A stretch of 64,000 nucleotides of DNA from Clostridia bacterium (GTDB lineage: Bacteria; Bacillota; Clostridia; Oscillospirales; CAG-272): the NCBI GenBank assembly GCA_017536475.1, contig JAFXHH010000013.1, positions 99,869 through 163,868 of the forward strand, in the 5' to 3' direction. Positions 1-9,044 of the stretch are shown here, one piece after another (within the stretch, counting starts at the first letter, position 1; the number at the start of each line of letters is the position of its first letter). The notes under the pieces are model-generated. The model was not told the DNA's origin. It searched no databases and was given only the letters and a program-made list of their open reading frames with translations. A program made the position numbers and the translations under genes.

Positions 1-2046
1 CGGAGCCTCCTCTCCGTTTTCAAAAAGCGCATCCTCTCTTGAAAACGGACTTTCATAATAGCTCTTAAGGTCTCCGCCGTGAACGTATATTTTGGATATT
101 TCCGCCTGTGCTCCCTCGTGCCCAAGCGAAGCGGCAAGGGAAACGTGCTCTATAGCGGATATATACGACTGCGCCGACGGCTCGATTCTTGCAATAAGCA
201 TTCCGAGTCTGTATCTCGCCTCGACTTCGGCGTCTTTTCTGACCTCGATCTCCCTGCGTGTTCTTTCGGGAAATTCGTAAAGCCTTAATTTTTTATCCGT
301 GGGGGCATTCAGCGCCTTGATATACCACTGTTTAGCATCCTTGCGGTTTCTTGGAATACCTCTGCCCTCGTCGGCAAATACACCCATCATCATCATAGCG
401 GGAACGTAGCCTTTTCTCGCGGCACGAAGAATATATATTCTTGCCGCTGCATATTCGGCTTTCATTCCCACACCCGACAAGATCGCTCGTCCGGTTCTGT
501 ACATTGCCTCCTCGCTTCCAAACTCGGCGGCTTGCTTATAGATGACCAACGCCCTGCGCGAATCCCGTTCCACTCCGTATCCACGCTCAAGACATTGCGC
601 TAACGCCAACAAAGCGGGAACGGTTCTGTCCTTATATTCGTAAGCATATTCTATCGATCGTTCATAGCATTCGACCGCACGGGTCATATCCTCCTCAACG
701 CCAACGCCGAAGAAATAGCACTCGCCCATCATATACGCTGCAGATCTCGAGCCATACTCACTTCCGCGGCAAAACCACTCAAAAGCGGCTTTTTCGTCCT
801 TTGTCGTTCCCAATCCTCTCAGATTGCAAAGTCCGAGCTTGAACGCAGCCTTTGCATTGGTGTTATCCATCTCAAAAGCGTTTGAATATCTCAAATATGC
901 GAGTTCTCGGTTTCTGACCGTTCCGGCGCCCTCAAAAAAGCAATTTCCGACCTCGTATTCCGCGGCGGGAATTCCGGCATCGGCTGCCATCGAGAACATA
1001 CGGTACGCCATATCCTGATCCTTGCGCGTACCCTTGCCGTGTCTGCACTTCACGCCAACCTCGTACATTGCCTCTGCATATCCCGCCTTTGCCGCCGCTG
1101 AATATGCTTCAAAGGCAAGCGCAAGGTTCTGCGCTGTGCCCAATCCCTTGTCGTAACAAATGCCCAGACGGTACTGTGCTGTAACGTTTCCTGCCGCGGC
1201 AGCTCTTTGATAACATTCGAATGCTCGCGCAAGGTCTCTTTTGCATCCATCTCCGGCTTCACAGCAAATGCCAAGGCGGCACTCCGCGTTTGCATTGCCG
1301 AGCATAGCGGCTTTTTCATATAATTCAACGGCACGTTCCTTGTTTTGCGGAACTCCGTGCCCGTAAAAATAACAACCGCCAAGATTGTTTATGGCAACGG
1401 AGTCTTCGAGCTCTGCCGCCCTTGAATAGAGCGCAACGGCCATTTCGTAATCGATCGGGCAACCGACTCCAAGCTCTCTGCAGACGCCAAGCGTACGGAT
1501 GCACCCAACGTGCTCTTTTTCTGCGCCCGTCAAAAAGCAATCGATTGCTTTTTCTTCGTCCTTTTCGCATCCAAATCCGTCGGCATAACACGATCCGAGA
1601 TAGTAGTATCCGTCGGCGACCTCGTGTTTTGTTGCATTTTCGAAGCACTCAAACGCCGCCGCGGGATCGTACACCGAATCATTCTCGGCATATATGTATC
1701 CGAGGCTTGCCCAAGCTTCAGGAAAAGAATCCTCAGCCAGCGCTTTAAGTGTCGCCAATCCGCTGTCAACATCAATCTCTCCCGACTCTATAAGCGCGAT
1801 CGTTTCCCGACAAACCGTCTCGGGTGATTTTTGTTCTTCCTCGACGTCGCCCTCACACGTTGACGTTTCCATATTCACACCCGCAACGTCGATCACTCCA
1901 AGCGTTTCGTTTTCGCCGTCCGTATCAAGACTACTCAGATTCAAGGTCACGTCATCATCGATCAGGGGCGCGTCGTCAAAAGAAAGCCCGTCCTCGCGCT
2001 CTCCGTATTCAATCGTGTCCTTTTTCTCAAAAAAATTTTCGAGCAT
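1..2046 (-). CDS. Sel1-repeat protein, cut by the left edge
   Basis: The frame is open from ATG at 2046 to the window edge (682 codons, no stop), so the C-terminus is missing. The first about 110 residues are acidic and non-repetitive. After that come about a dozen Sel1-type TPR units of roughly 36 residues with the usual pattern (AxxxY..AA..G...A...LG..Y..G.G), for example LGICYDKGLGT and MGECYFFGVGV. Sel1 arrays are alpha-solenoid protein-interaction scaffolds. No signal peptide or membrane segment is visible, so it is probably cytoplasmic. An AGGAGG ribosome site sits about 10 nt before the ATG. It is divergent from zapA. Partner and role cannot be read from the sequence. Confidence 0.85.
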   Translation of the reverse strand, partial: MLENFFEKKDTIEYGEREDGLSFDDAPLIDDDVTLNLSSLDTDGENETLGVIDVAGVNMETSTCEGDVEEEQKSPETVCRETIALIESGEIDVDSGLATLKALAEDSFPEAWASLGYIYAENDSVYDPAAAFECFENATKHEVADGYYYLGSCYADGFGCEKDEEKAIDCFLTGAEKEHVGCIRTLGVCRELGVGCPIDYEMAVALYSRAAELEDSVAINNLGGCYFYGHGVPQNKERAVELYEKAAMLGNANAECRLGICCEAGDGCKRDLARAFECYQRAAAAGNVTAQYRLGICYDKGLGTAQNLALAFEAYSAAAKAGYAEAMYEVGVKCRHGKGTRKDQDMAYRMFSMAADAGIPAAEYEVGNCFFEGAGTVRNRELAYLRYSNAFEMDNTNAKAAFKLGLCNLRGLGTTKDEKAAFEWFCRGSEYGSRSAAYMMGECYFFGVGVEEDMTRAVECYERSIEYAYEYKDRTVPALLALAQCLERGYGVERDSRRALVIYKQAAEFGSEEAMYRTGRAILSGVGMKAEYAAARIYILRAARKGYVPAMMMMGVFADEGRGIPRNRKDAKQWYIKALNAPTDKKLRLYEFPERTRREIEVRKDAEVEARYRLGMLIARIEPSAQSYISAIEHVSLAASLGHEGAQAEISKIYVHGGDLKSYYESPFSREDALFENGEEAP

Positions 2047-2183
2047 TAAAGGCGTCCTCCTAAAAATTACTTGATGTCGTTGCAAAGCAGCTTTGATAAA
2101 AATCCATTTGTTGCGATCCGGCGGCATTTCCAAACAAAACGATCAAAATTTTTCGCTTTAGCAAAAAAATTTCAAAAAACCTC

Positions 2184-2212
2184 TTTAAATTTTTGCAAAT
2201 ATGTATTATAAT
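2184..2212 (+). promoter_or_regulatory. Probable sigma-A promoter for zapA
   Basis: TATAAT lies at 2207-2212 with TTTAAA 17 nt upstream. The -10 is perfect and the -35 matches 4 of 6. The leader to zapA would be about 85 nt. Confidence 0.5.
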
Positions 2213-2305
2213 AAAAGAGGGATCGTTACCATTTACCTTAATTATACAACAAAAACGATCGCTTTTCAAGTGAATTTTAAAATAATATATACGCGGAGGA
2301 ATAAA

Positions 2306-2887
2306 ATGAAAGCAAAATACACTCTTTCGATCGCTGATATGGAGATCAACGTCATAACCGAAGCTCCCCAGGAGTCTGTCGAGTACATAGTCGGCGTGTT
2401 GGACAGAAAGATAAGAGAAATATCCCTCAAAAGCAAAAAATGTACCAGAAGTGAGGCGGCAATCCTTTGCGCCCTTGATTTCTGTGCGGATAAGATCGAG
2501 CTCAAGGAGCGCGTAGAAGCCCTCGAGGATGAGCTTGGCGAAAGCAAAGAGGCGCTTGAGCATTTAAACGAGAAGCTTGAGCTGATACAGAAAAATTCCG
2601 AGAGACTTGAGCGCGACCGTGCAAGACTTGAGGTTGAGAACGAAAAGCTCCGCGCAATACTCGACGATGCAAGATCGGGCAAGAAGTTTGCTCGTGAGGC
2701 CGTCGCCGACCTTGGAGAGTCCGAGACAGAGATAGCAGCCCCCGTGGGCGACGTTTTCGCCGCAAATGAACCCGAGACGGCAGCGGATCCGATTTCCGAC
2801 GAGGATGCAGAAACACAGAAAAAGAAGACCGCGAACAGAAACAGGGTAGGCTCGATGTTCGATCTTCTTACCTTCACCGATATTTGA
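2306..2887 (+). CDS. zapA: Cell division protein ZapA-like
   Basis: 193 residues. The N-terminal about 85 residues match the ZapA family: a beta strand (YTLSIADMEINV), then helices with VEYIVGVLDRKIREI and an alanine-rich helix containing ALDFCADKIEL. A long charged coiled coil follows (about 70-150), then an acidic tail. ZapA binds and cross-links FtsZ filaments at the division site. Typical ZapA is about 85-110 residues, so the C-terminal half is an extension of unknown use. The frame is open further upstream, but the ATG at 2306 has GGAGG six nt before it and starts at the domain. It lies 13 nt upstream of the U32 gene, as is common in Bacillota. Confidence 0.8.
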   Translation: MKAKYTLSIADMEINVITEAPQESVEYIVGVLDRKIREISLKSKKCTRSEAAILCALDFCADKIELKERVEALEDELGESKEALEHLNEKLELIQKNSERLERDRARLEVENEKLRAILDDARSGKKFAREAVADLGESETEIAAPVGDVFAANEPETAADPISDEDAETQKKKTANRNRVGSMFDLLTFTDI

Positions 2888-2900
2888 CGGAAATAATAAT

Positions 2901-4946
2901 ATGAATAAGATAATATTGCCCGAACTCTTAAGTCCCGCAGGCTCACCCGAGGCGTTTGAAGCGGCAATAGACGGAGGCGCCGACGCAATATATGTGGGGG
3001 GCGCCTCTTTCAATGCAAGAATAAACGCGCAAAATTTTTCAGACGAAGACCTCGCCAATGCCGTCAGACTCGCGCATCTGTATGGAGTAAAGGTATATCA
3101 AACGATAAATATAATGATGCACGGCAGGGAGCTCAATGAACTGCTTCGCGCCGCCGAAAGATCGGCAGCCATCGGCGTGGATGCTTTTATAGTCTCCGAT
3201 CTTGGTGCGGCGAGCCTGATCCGCGCCCATCTGCCCGAAATGCCGCTGCACGCAAGCACTCAGATGAGCGTTCACAATTCAAGCGGAGCAAGATTGCTCG
3301 CCAACTACGGCTTTTCGCGAGTCGTCCCCGCGCGCGAGCTTTCAAAAGAGAATATTCGGTCGCTTGTCGAAAATAATCCTCTCGAAGTCGAAATATTTAT
3401 ACACGGCGCGATGTGCGTCAGCCACTCGGGACAGTGCCTTTTCTCGTCCTTGGTCGGCGGCAGAAGCGGCAACAGAGGTCTTTGCGCCCAGCCCTGCCGC
3501 TTACCGTATGCCTGTGCGGACCAAAGGGTCGGGGATAAATATCCCTTGTCGCTCAAGGATATGTCGCTCGCGGGTCACGTCAGAGAGATCATCGACAGCG
3601 GCGTTGCCTCCCTGAAGATCGAGGGAAGAATGAAATCCCCCGAATACGTCCGCGGAGTCACAAAAATATGGCGAAGATTACTCGACGAGGGCAGAGATGC
3701 CACGGCGGACGATTTTGAGGAGCTTTCAGCGCTTTTCTCCCGCGGAGGCTTCTCCGACGGATATTATATCCAGCGCATCGACCGAAAAATGCTCGGTGTG
3801 CGTAGCGAGGAGGACAAAAAGGCCTCGCGCGAGATCGATAAATTCACCAAGATTCAAAGAAAAGTCCCCGTAGATATGCGCGTCAGTATTCTTGCGGACA
3901 GCCCCTCAAGCCTGACCCTCTCCTGCAACGGCAAGGAGGTCACGGTGCGCGGCGAAATGCCGCAGACGGCAATAAACGCGCCGATAAATGAGGACACGGT
4001 AAAGAAGTGCATGTCAAAGCTCGGAGATACCTGCTTCAGCATCCGAAGCCTTGATATTGACCTCGACAGCGGTCTTATGATGCCGATATCCTTCCTCAAC
4101 GCCCTGCGCCGAGAGGGAATTGCCGCGCTTGAGGTTTCTATGACCGCGCTACCTGCACAAAAGGTTGAGCCAATCGCTCCCAAAACGCCGTATGGAACGG
4201 CGCACAAGCGCAACGTAGGCAGATTTTACTCCCACGAGCAGATAACAATCAAGGCCAAGGAGTATTTCGACGTCGTTTTACTCCCACTTGATAAATACGC
4301 GGAGGATCCCGAGAAAGCCGACGGATTCTTTATGCCCCCCGTCATCTTCGACTCGGAGATCGGTCGCGTTTCCGAGCTTTTAACAAAATCAAGGGAAAAC
4401 GGGGCAAAGTATGCAGTGATTACAAACATCGGCCAGATAGAAATGCTCAAAGAAGCCCTGCCCGATATAAATATGATAGCCGACTTCAGATTCAACGTCG
4501 CAAACGACGAAACGGTGTGCTTCCTCGAGAATCTCGGAGTTGAAAGCACCGTTCTTTCCACCGAGCTCACACTTCCACAGCTTCGCGACCTTCACGGAGC
4601 GAAGGCGGCAGTCGTTTATGGCAGAATTCCTCTGATGACGCTCGAAAAATGCGTTATCAAGGCGCTTTACGGCGAAAGGGGAGGTTGCGAGGTCTGCTCA
4701 CAGAACAAAGCCGAAATGAAGGACCGCCGAGGATTTGTCTTCCCGATACTTCGAGAGCCCGATCATCGAAACGTAGTTCTTAACAGTCTGCCCACGAATA
4801 TGTCGGACAGACAAAAGGAGCTTACGGCATCGGGAATCGTAGACAGACATTTTCTTTTCACAACCGAAACGCCCGCCGAGGTCGACCGCATCGTTGACGA
4901 CTACCAAAACGGACGTGCGCACACAGAAAAAGTCAGAAGAATATAA
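2901..4946 (+). CDS. U32 family peptidase-like protein
   Basis: 681 residues. It carries the U32 signature around residues 165-180 (EIFIHGAMCVSHSGQC), followed by NRGLCAQPCRLPY and later CEVC. These cysteines fit the iron-sulphur cluster site of the family. The N-terminal half is a TIM-barrel-like U32 domain starting at LLSPAGSPEAFEAAI; the C-terminal half is the collagenase-associated extension. Members include RlhA, needed for hydroxylation of 23S rRNA C2501, and UbiU/V-type hydroxylation proteins; true protease activity is doubtful for many. By length and domain order an RlhA/YdcP-like role is most likely, but this is inference. It is co-transcribed with zapA, and a hairpin terminator follows at once. 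Confidence 0.85.
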   Translation: MNKIILPELLSPAGSPEAFEAAIDGGADAIYVGGASFNARINAQNFSDEDLANAVRLAHLYGVKVYQTINIMMHGRELNELLRAAERSAAIGVDAFIVSDLGAASLIRAHLPEMPLHASTQMSVHNSSGARLLANYGFSRVVPARELSKENIRSLVENNPLEVEIFIHGAMCVSHSGQCLFSSLVGGRSGNRGLCAQPCRLPYACADQRVGDKYPLSLKDMSLAGHVREIIDSGVASLKIEGRMKSPEYVRGVTKIWRRLLDEGRDATADDFEELSALFSRGGFSDGYYIQRIDRKMLGVRSEEDKKASREIDKFTKIQRKVPVDMRVSILADSPSSLTLSCNGKEVTVRGEMPQTAINAPINEDTVKKCMSKLGDTCFSIRSLDIDLDSGLMMPISFLNALRREGIAALEVSMTALPAQKVEPIAPKTPYGTAHKRNVGRFYSHEQITIKAKEYFDVVLLPLDKYAEDPEKADGFFMPPVIFDSEIGRVSELLTKSRENGAKYAVITNIGQIEMLKEALPDINMIADFRFNVANDETVCFLENLGVESTVLSTELTLPQLRDLHGAKAAVVYGRIPLMTLEKCVIKALYGERGGCEVCSQNKAEMKDRRGFVFPILREPDHRNVVLNSLPTNMSDRQKELTASGIVDRHFLFTTETPAEVDRIVDDYQNGRAHTEKVRRI

Positions 4947-4953
4947 TAATCAA

Positions 4954-4992
4954 AAGAGCGATATAGCCATAACGGTAATATCGCTCTTATTT
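4954..4992. terminator. Bidirectional intrinsic terminator
   Basis: An 11-bp perfect stem (4954-4964 with 4978-4988, core AGAGCGATAT) is followed by TATTTCTTT on the + strand and preceded by A-rich sequence. It serves the convergent U32 gene and the operon ending at 4995. Confidence 0.8.
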
Positions 4993-4994
4993 CT

Positions 4995-5525
4995 TTATTC
5001 CTCCGCCTCAAGCAGAAGGTTGTGTTGCGCCACCATAGCGTCCCAGGTCTCTCTGCCCACGTTTCCCGTTACGGAGATCTTGTTTCTCGTCTGAAATTCC
5101 CGCACGAGAGTGGCGGTCGCCTCGTCGTAAACACCCGACGGAGTATAGTCAGGGAAGTTATAGAGCCGTGCCAGCTCGCCAAGCAGATATTGCACCGCGG
5201 TCACAAGAAACCCGATCTCACCGACAGTCATCTCGTATTCCAAACCATAAATATTACGCGGAAAAAGATCGAGCTTAAGCGGAGGCGAGTTGAGCGCGAC
5301 CGACTCATCGTATTTTTGCTTTAATATTGCCCACGTATTGTTGTCCACCGTGCCCGTTGCGGGTATGCCTTGCGATCTTTGAAACTGTATGAGCGCGCGC
5401 CTTGTCTGCTCTGCCCAGACTCCGTCGATCGGCACGGGGATTATCCCGTCGTCGTGAAATGAAAGCTGTCGCAAATAGCGCTGTATGTTTTTGATCGCGT
5501 CCTTCTCAAAAATATTAGTTGCCAT
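4995..5525 (-). CDS. Protein with two peptidoglycan-binding domains
   Basis: 176 residues with no catalytic domain. Two PG_binding_1 modules are visible, about 8-72 (ending GTVDNNTWAIL) and about 104-170 (ending GNVGRETWDAM), each with the F/FQ..NG..-G.V...TW pattern. No signal peptide. It is the last gene of a three-gene operon, 13 nt after the SleC-like gene. The domains match those in the neighbouring protein, so it probably binds cortex or cell-wall peptidoglycan together with it. Lack of a secretion signal fits a spore protein made inside the forespore or mother cell. Confidence 0.8.
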   Translation of the reverse strand: MATNIFEKDAIKNIQRYLRQLSFHDDGIIPVPIDGVWAEQTRRALIQFQRSQGIPATGTVDNNTWAILKQKYDESVALNSPPLKLDLFPRNIYGLEYEMTVGEIGFLVTAVQYLLGELARLYNFPDYTPSGVYDEATATLVREFQTRNKISVTGNVGRETWDAMVAQHNLLLEAEE

Positions 5526-5538
5526 ATTTGACCTCCCG

Positions 5539-6936
5539 TTACCGACCTACGACAAACCCTGGGAATTGACCTTCCCCAAGCCTCGATCCGTTATAAAGAT
5601 CGCTGTATAAACTTGCGATCCCGCCCCACGCGACAGGTCCTACCACTCCCGTTGTGGGAAGACCGTACAGCCGCTGAAATGCGACCACAGCCTCTTGTGT
5701 GCGTGTTCCGAAATATCCCGTCGGATTGACCGCAGGTATCTCGGGGATGGATTGAGAGATATAATTGAGATATTCCTGTAATACCCGAACCTCGTCTGCC
5801 TCAACTCCGATCCGCAAAAACACGCCGGGAAACGGGATCACGTTGCCCTCGACGTATTCCACGGGTATCGTGGAAACTATGCCTATGTATGCGTTGTATA
5901 TTCTTCGCCAAGTTTCCTCCCCTACTATTCCGTCGGGAGTCAGACCAAAGGTGCGTTGTGCCGCAAGCACCGCCTCGGTCGTGCCGGGACCGAATATTCC
6001 GTCAACCGACACCCTCGGGATAGTATTGTAAAACTCCGAAAGATAGCTGAGATAATATTGAAGTGCGCTTACACCGAGGTTGCTGTCACCCTGCTCAAGT
6101 TCACCGGGAAACTGTTGCGTTACGTCCTCCAAACTCAAGCCCTCGGAGTTAAGATCGTTAAGCCGCTTGACGCTGTTGTATATCTGCTGGATCGTGTACC
6201 AGGTCGCCTGACCTACTATACCGTCGGGCGACAGACCGAACGCCGACTGAAACGCCTTGACCGCCTCCTCGGTGTCATACGAAAAGACTCCGAACGGAGT
6301 GCTTATTTTTGGTATGGCGGAGAAGTTGTCGGATATTCGGTTCAATCTGATCTGTACCGTCCTTACGTCGTCTCCCGTGCTGCCAAGCTGTAAGGGGTAC
6401 GAGGGCAGGCTTGCCGTCTGTCCCATAACAGGAGCATCTGTAACTATATCAATATTGTCTCCGTAATAGTATGTAAGAATGTCGTACGGCGAGTATCCCT
6501 GATTGGCAAGCTCCACGCTGCCCCATTGAGAAAGTCCGTCGCATTGTAGCTCTATGCCGTCGCAATATTGGGCGTATAAGGGCTCAACGAAGCCCTGCCG
6601 ACTGATATAGCTTGTGAAAAGCTCTCGGGCGATCTGATTGATATTGTCAAAAATATCTCTGCCGTTTACGAAGGACTGATCGATCGCGATCGAGTTTGTA
6701 ATGTCGAAATCATATCCGCGCGAGCGATAGTATTCTGTGTAGATCCGATTTAATGCAAAGGATATCTGCGCGTACATATTGGCGCGGATCGCACTTTCGG
6801 GCCAAGTGGGGTATATCTCGCTCGAGGTGACGTTCGCAACGTAGTCTACGAATGGCACCGTCACGTTTGGCGCGTCGGAGTCGGGCGGACCGAGGTGTAC
6901 TGTTATAAACTCGGGAATGTAGGGTGTGTTTGGCAT
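5539..6936 (-). CDS. SleC-like spore cortex-lytic protein (SpoIID-like plus three PG-binding domains)
   Basis: 465 residues. About 20-135 resembles the SpoIID-type lytic transglycosylase fold: SSEIYPTWPESAIRANMYAQ keeps the Ser-Glu that precedes the WP.EAL-like helix, where SpoIID has its catalytic Glu, and GYDFDITNS follows. Three PG_binding_1 domains lie at about 200-270, 300-365 and 390-455, each ending in G.VG..TW or a variant. This layout matches clostridial SleC, which degrades spore cortex during germination. The SleC prepro/N-terminal region is absent here; a separate upstream gene carries it. The ATG at 6936 follows GGAAAA and comes one nt after the upstream stop, so translation is probably coupled. 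No secretion signal. Confidence 0.7.
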   Translation of the reverse strand: MPNTPYIPEFITVHLGPPDSDAPNVTVPFVDYVANVTSSEIYPTWPESAIRANMYAQISFALNRIYTEYYRSRGYDFDITNSIAIDQSFVNGRDIFDNINQIARELFTSYISRQGFVEPLYAQYCDGIELQCDGLSQWGSVELANQGYSPYDILTYYYGDNIDIVTDAPVMGQTASLPSYPLQLGSTGDDVRTVQIRLNRISDNFSAIPKISTPFGVFSYDTEEAVKAFQSAFGLSPDGIVGQATWYTIQQIYNSVKRLNDLNSEGLSLEDVTQQFPGELEQGDSNLGVSALQYYLSYLSEFYNTIPRVSVDGIFGPGTTEAVLAAQRTFGLTPDGIVGEETWRRIYNAYIGIVSTIPVEYVEGNVIPFPGVFLRIGVEADEVRVLQEYLNYISQSIPEIPAVNPTGYFGTRTQEAVVAFQRLYGLPTTGVVGPVAWGGIASLYSDLYNGSRLGEGQFPGFVVGR

Positions 6937-6937
6937 A

Positions 6938-7399
6938 TTAATTTTCCTTTCTCTCGGGCTGTATGCGCTTGGACTCGAGCGCGGGGTTTTCGGTCTCAAA
7001 GAAAATATTATCCTCGATCGTCTTGTTGTCGAGCTGACCGTTATCGGGAAGGGGAATCATATCGGCGTTCTGAACCGCCGTTATTCCCTCGAAAACGGGC
7101 ACGTTGGCGTAATATTGCTGATAATAGCCCTCCTTGGTCACGCTGAGATTATAGGTCTCGTATGACTTTCCGTTTCCCGGCTTCATCGAAAGCTCGCGAG
7201 GAGGGGCGGGAAGAGCAAAACGCTCGGTCAGTCCCGACAGATCCGTGGTATATACCGCGATCACATCGCCCCGTCCACCGTCAATTTCGAGATCGTAATT
7301 ATGTACGGTGACAATGGCATTCTCAAGCGGTATCGCGCCTCTTGCCGTGGTCACGCGCACTATCATGTAGCCGTATCCTTTTTCCTGATTAGTGTTCAT
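6938..7399 (-). CDS. Beta-sandwich protein resembling the SleC N-terminal region
   Basis: 153 residues from ATG 7399, which has GGAGGACGG just upstream. The sequence reads as a carboxypeptidase-regulatory-like beta sandwich: an N-terminal strand YGYMIVRVTTA, IPLENAIVTV, a turn TTDLSGLTERFALP, then YNLSVTKEGYYQ, a late hydrophobic strand and an acidic tail. The LPAPP segment followed by a Y-rich strand is reminiscent of the N-terminal part of clostridial SleC. It is the first gene of the operon, and its TAA is one nt before the next ATG. Inference: an assembly or inhibitory subunit for the lytic protein. Function unproven. Confidence 0.55.
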   Translation of the reverse strand: MNTNQEKGYGYMIVRVTTARGAIPLENAIVTVHNYDLEIDGGRGDVIAVYTTDLSGLTERFALPAPPRELSMKPGNGKSYETYNLSVTKEGYYQQYYANVPVFEGITAVQNADMIPLPDNGQLDNKTIEDNIFFETENPALESKRIQPERKEN

Positions 7400-7552
7400 A
7401 AGCCGTCCTCCGTCTTCGTATTTGGCATCTCCTGATATAAAAATATGCAAAAACACACACTTGTGTTAATAAGCTTTTGCCGCAACGACCGCCATTGCGT
7501 GCTCAAAAAGTGAAATCCTCAAAAAATATGCAAAAAAAATCGTAAAAAGCCC

Positions 7553-7581
7553 TTGACAACACAAAAAAATAGTGATATAAT
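7553..7581 (+). promoter_or_regulatory. Consensus sigma-A promoter of rpmE
   Basis: Perfect TTGACA at 7553-7558, 17-nt spacer, perfect TATAAT at 7576-7581. rpmE starts 60 nt downstream. Confidence 0.9.
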
Positions 7582-7641
7582 AACTCTACTTGTGAAATCG
7601 CTGCCAACTAACAGCGAAATAATTTTGTGAGGTACAATAAA

Positions 7642-7851
7642 ATGAAAGAAGCTATCCAGCCCAAGTATGTAGAGTGCGTAATCAAATGCGCGTGCGGTGA
7701 AACCGTTGTAACGAAGTCCACCAAGGGCTCCGAGATCAGAGTTGAAGTTTGCTCCAAGTGCCATCCCTTCTTCACCGGTAAGCAGAAGTTCGTTGATGCA
7801 GGCGGACGTGTTGATAAGTTCAAGAAGAGACTCGAAAACTTCAAGAAGTAA
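7642..7851 (+). CDS. rpmE: Ribosomal protein bL31, zinc-binding form
   Basis: 69 residues, the usual bL31 length. The zinc-ribbon cysteines are all present: CVIKCACG near the start and [10 protein letters not shown] near the middle. That makes it the zinc-containing (C+) form rather than the zinc-independent YkgM/YtiA form. The end, [12 protein letters not shown], is typical. A GTG codon lies in frame at 7627, but the ATG at 7642 gives the conserved MK start. The gene has its own perfect promoter and terminator, so it is monocistronic. Confidence 0.97.
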   Translation: MKEAIQPKYVECVIKCACGETVVTKSTKGSEIRVEVCSKCHPFFTGKQKFVDAGGRVDKFKKRLENFKK

Positions 7852-7884
7852 TCCGCATAAAGAGGGCAGGTCTCTCTGCAATAG

Positions 7885-7921
7885 AAAATTGCGCACGTAC
7901 AACAGTACTGCGCAATTTTTT
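7885..7921 (+). terminator. Intrinsic terminator of rpmE
   Basis: The inverted repeat AAATTGCGCA / TGCGCAATTT with a 13-nt loop is followed by seven T residues. Confidence 0.9.
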
Positions 7922-7951
7922 TGTTCAAAATTCGGTTTTGGAGGTGTAACT

Positions 7952-8968
7952 GTGGAAGGATTTATTTTTTATAACGTCAAAAATCCCCCGTTTAAAATAT
8001 ACGGCTTGTACGAGCCCTGCGCCGAAGGACAGTTCAAGAGAATGCCTCAATCGGTTGCGAAATTCGGCAACGATTGGATGCCCGAGCTCGCAAACCATAC
8101 TGCAGGCGGCAGAGTAAGATTCAACACTAACTCGGGCAGAATAATTCTGCGAGTCATCACAAGGCACAAGGGGCAGATGTTCCATGCAACGCCTATGATG
8201 GAGGCAGGGCTGGACGTGTACCTCGATCTTAACGGTAAATCGCTTTTCGTCGGCGGCACAAAGCCGGAGTTCGATCTTCGCAAGGAAGGATACGACGATA
8301 TGTTCTGGCTTGGCGAGGGGAAGGATAACGCAGTAACGGTCAATATGCCCCTTTACGGAGAGCTGTACGATCTTCAGATCGGTATAGAGGAGGGCACAAC
8401 ACTCTCGGAGCACGCCCCCTATAAGCACGAGCAGCCTATCGTTTTCTACGGCTCATCCATAACTCAGGGCGGATGCGCCTCAAGACCCGGAAAAAGCTAT
8501 CAGGCGCTTATTTCGAGAAAATATGATACTAATTATTTGAATTTCGGCTTTTCGGGCAGTGCAAGAGCCGAGGAGGAGATAATTGATTTCATCGCGGACT
8601 TCGATATGGCTGCGTTTGTGTCGGATTACGACCATAATGCTCCCGATCCGGAGTATCTGAAAAATACTCATCACAAAATGTACGAGAAAATACGAGAAAA
8701 GCATCCCGATATTCCTTATTTTATGGTCACAAAGCCCGATTTTTCATACAGAGACGAGGATATCGAGCGCAGATGCGTAATAATGGAAAGCTATCTTAAG
8801 GCATACTGCGGCGGAGATAAAAACGTCTATTTTATCGACGGCTCGGCATTCTTCAACGGCGTTGATATCGGAGATTATACTATAGATTGCTGTCACCCCA
8901 CCGACGACGGATTTGTGCGAATGGCAAACTATATCGGCGACGTGCTCGCTAAGGTTATGGATCTGTAA
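7952..8968 (+). CDS. SGNH/GDSL-type hydrolase
   Basis: 338 residues from GTG 7952, with GGAGGTG centred 8 nt upstream; the frame is open further back but would run through rpmE. The N-terminal about 150 residues form a beta-rich domain with AGLDVYLDL, like the GxDLY domain that precedes a class of SGNH esterases. The catalytic Ser motif is FYGSSITQG (about 170), and the Asp/His pair is in DCCHPTDDGF near the C-terminus. Expected activity is hydrolysis of an ester, probably acetyl groups on a sugar. No signal peptide, so cytoplasmic. It stands alone 76 nt before hflX. Confidence 0.85.
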   Translation: MEGFIFYNVKNPPFKIYGLYEPCAEGQFKRMPQSVAKFGNDWMPELANHTAGGRVRFNTNSGRIILRVITRHKGQMFHATPMMEAGLDVYLDLNGKSLFVGGTKPEFDLRKEGYDDMFWLGEGKDNAVTVNMPLYGELYDLQIGIEEGTTLSEHAPYKHEQPIVFYGSSITQGGCASRPGKSYQALISRKYDTNYLNFGFSGSARAEEEIIDFIADFDMAAFVSDYDHNAPDPEYLKNTHHKMYEKIREKHPDIPYFMVTKPDFSYRDEDIERRCVIMESYLKAYCGGDKNVYFIDGSAFFNGVDIGDYTIDCCHPTDDGFVRMANYIGDVLAKVMDL

Positions 8969-9044
8969 TAAATAAAAATACACGGTCGCGGCAATCATTG
9001 AATTATCCGTTATTTTCGTCTGCAGATAGCAGAAAGGAGTTTTC

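Noticed and set aside
7742..7951. N-terminal extension of the SGNH hydrolase through rpmE
   Set aside because: It would overlap rpmE and its terminator; GTG 7952 has a strong ribosome site.
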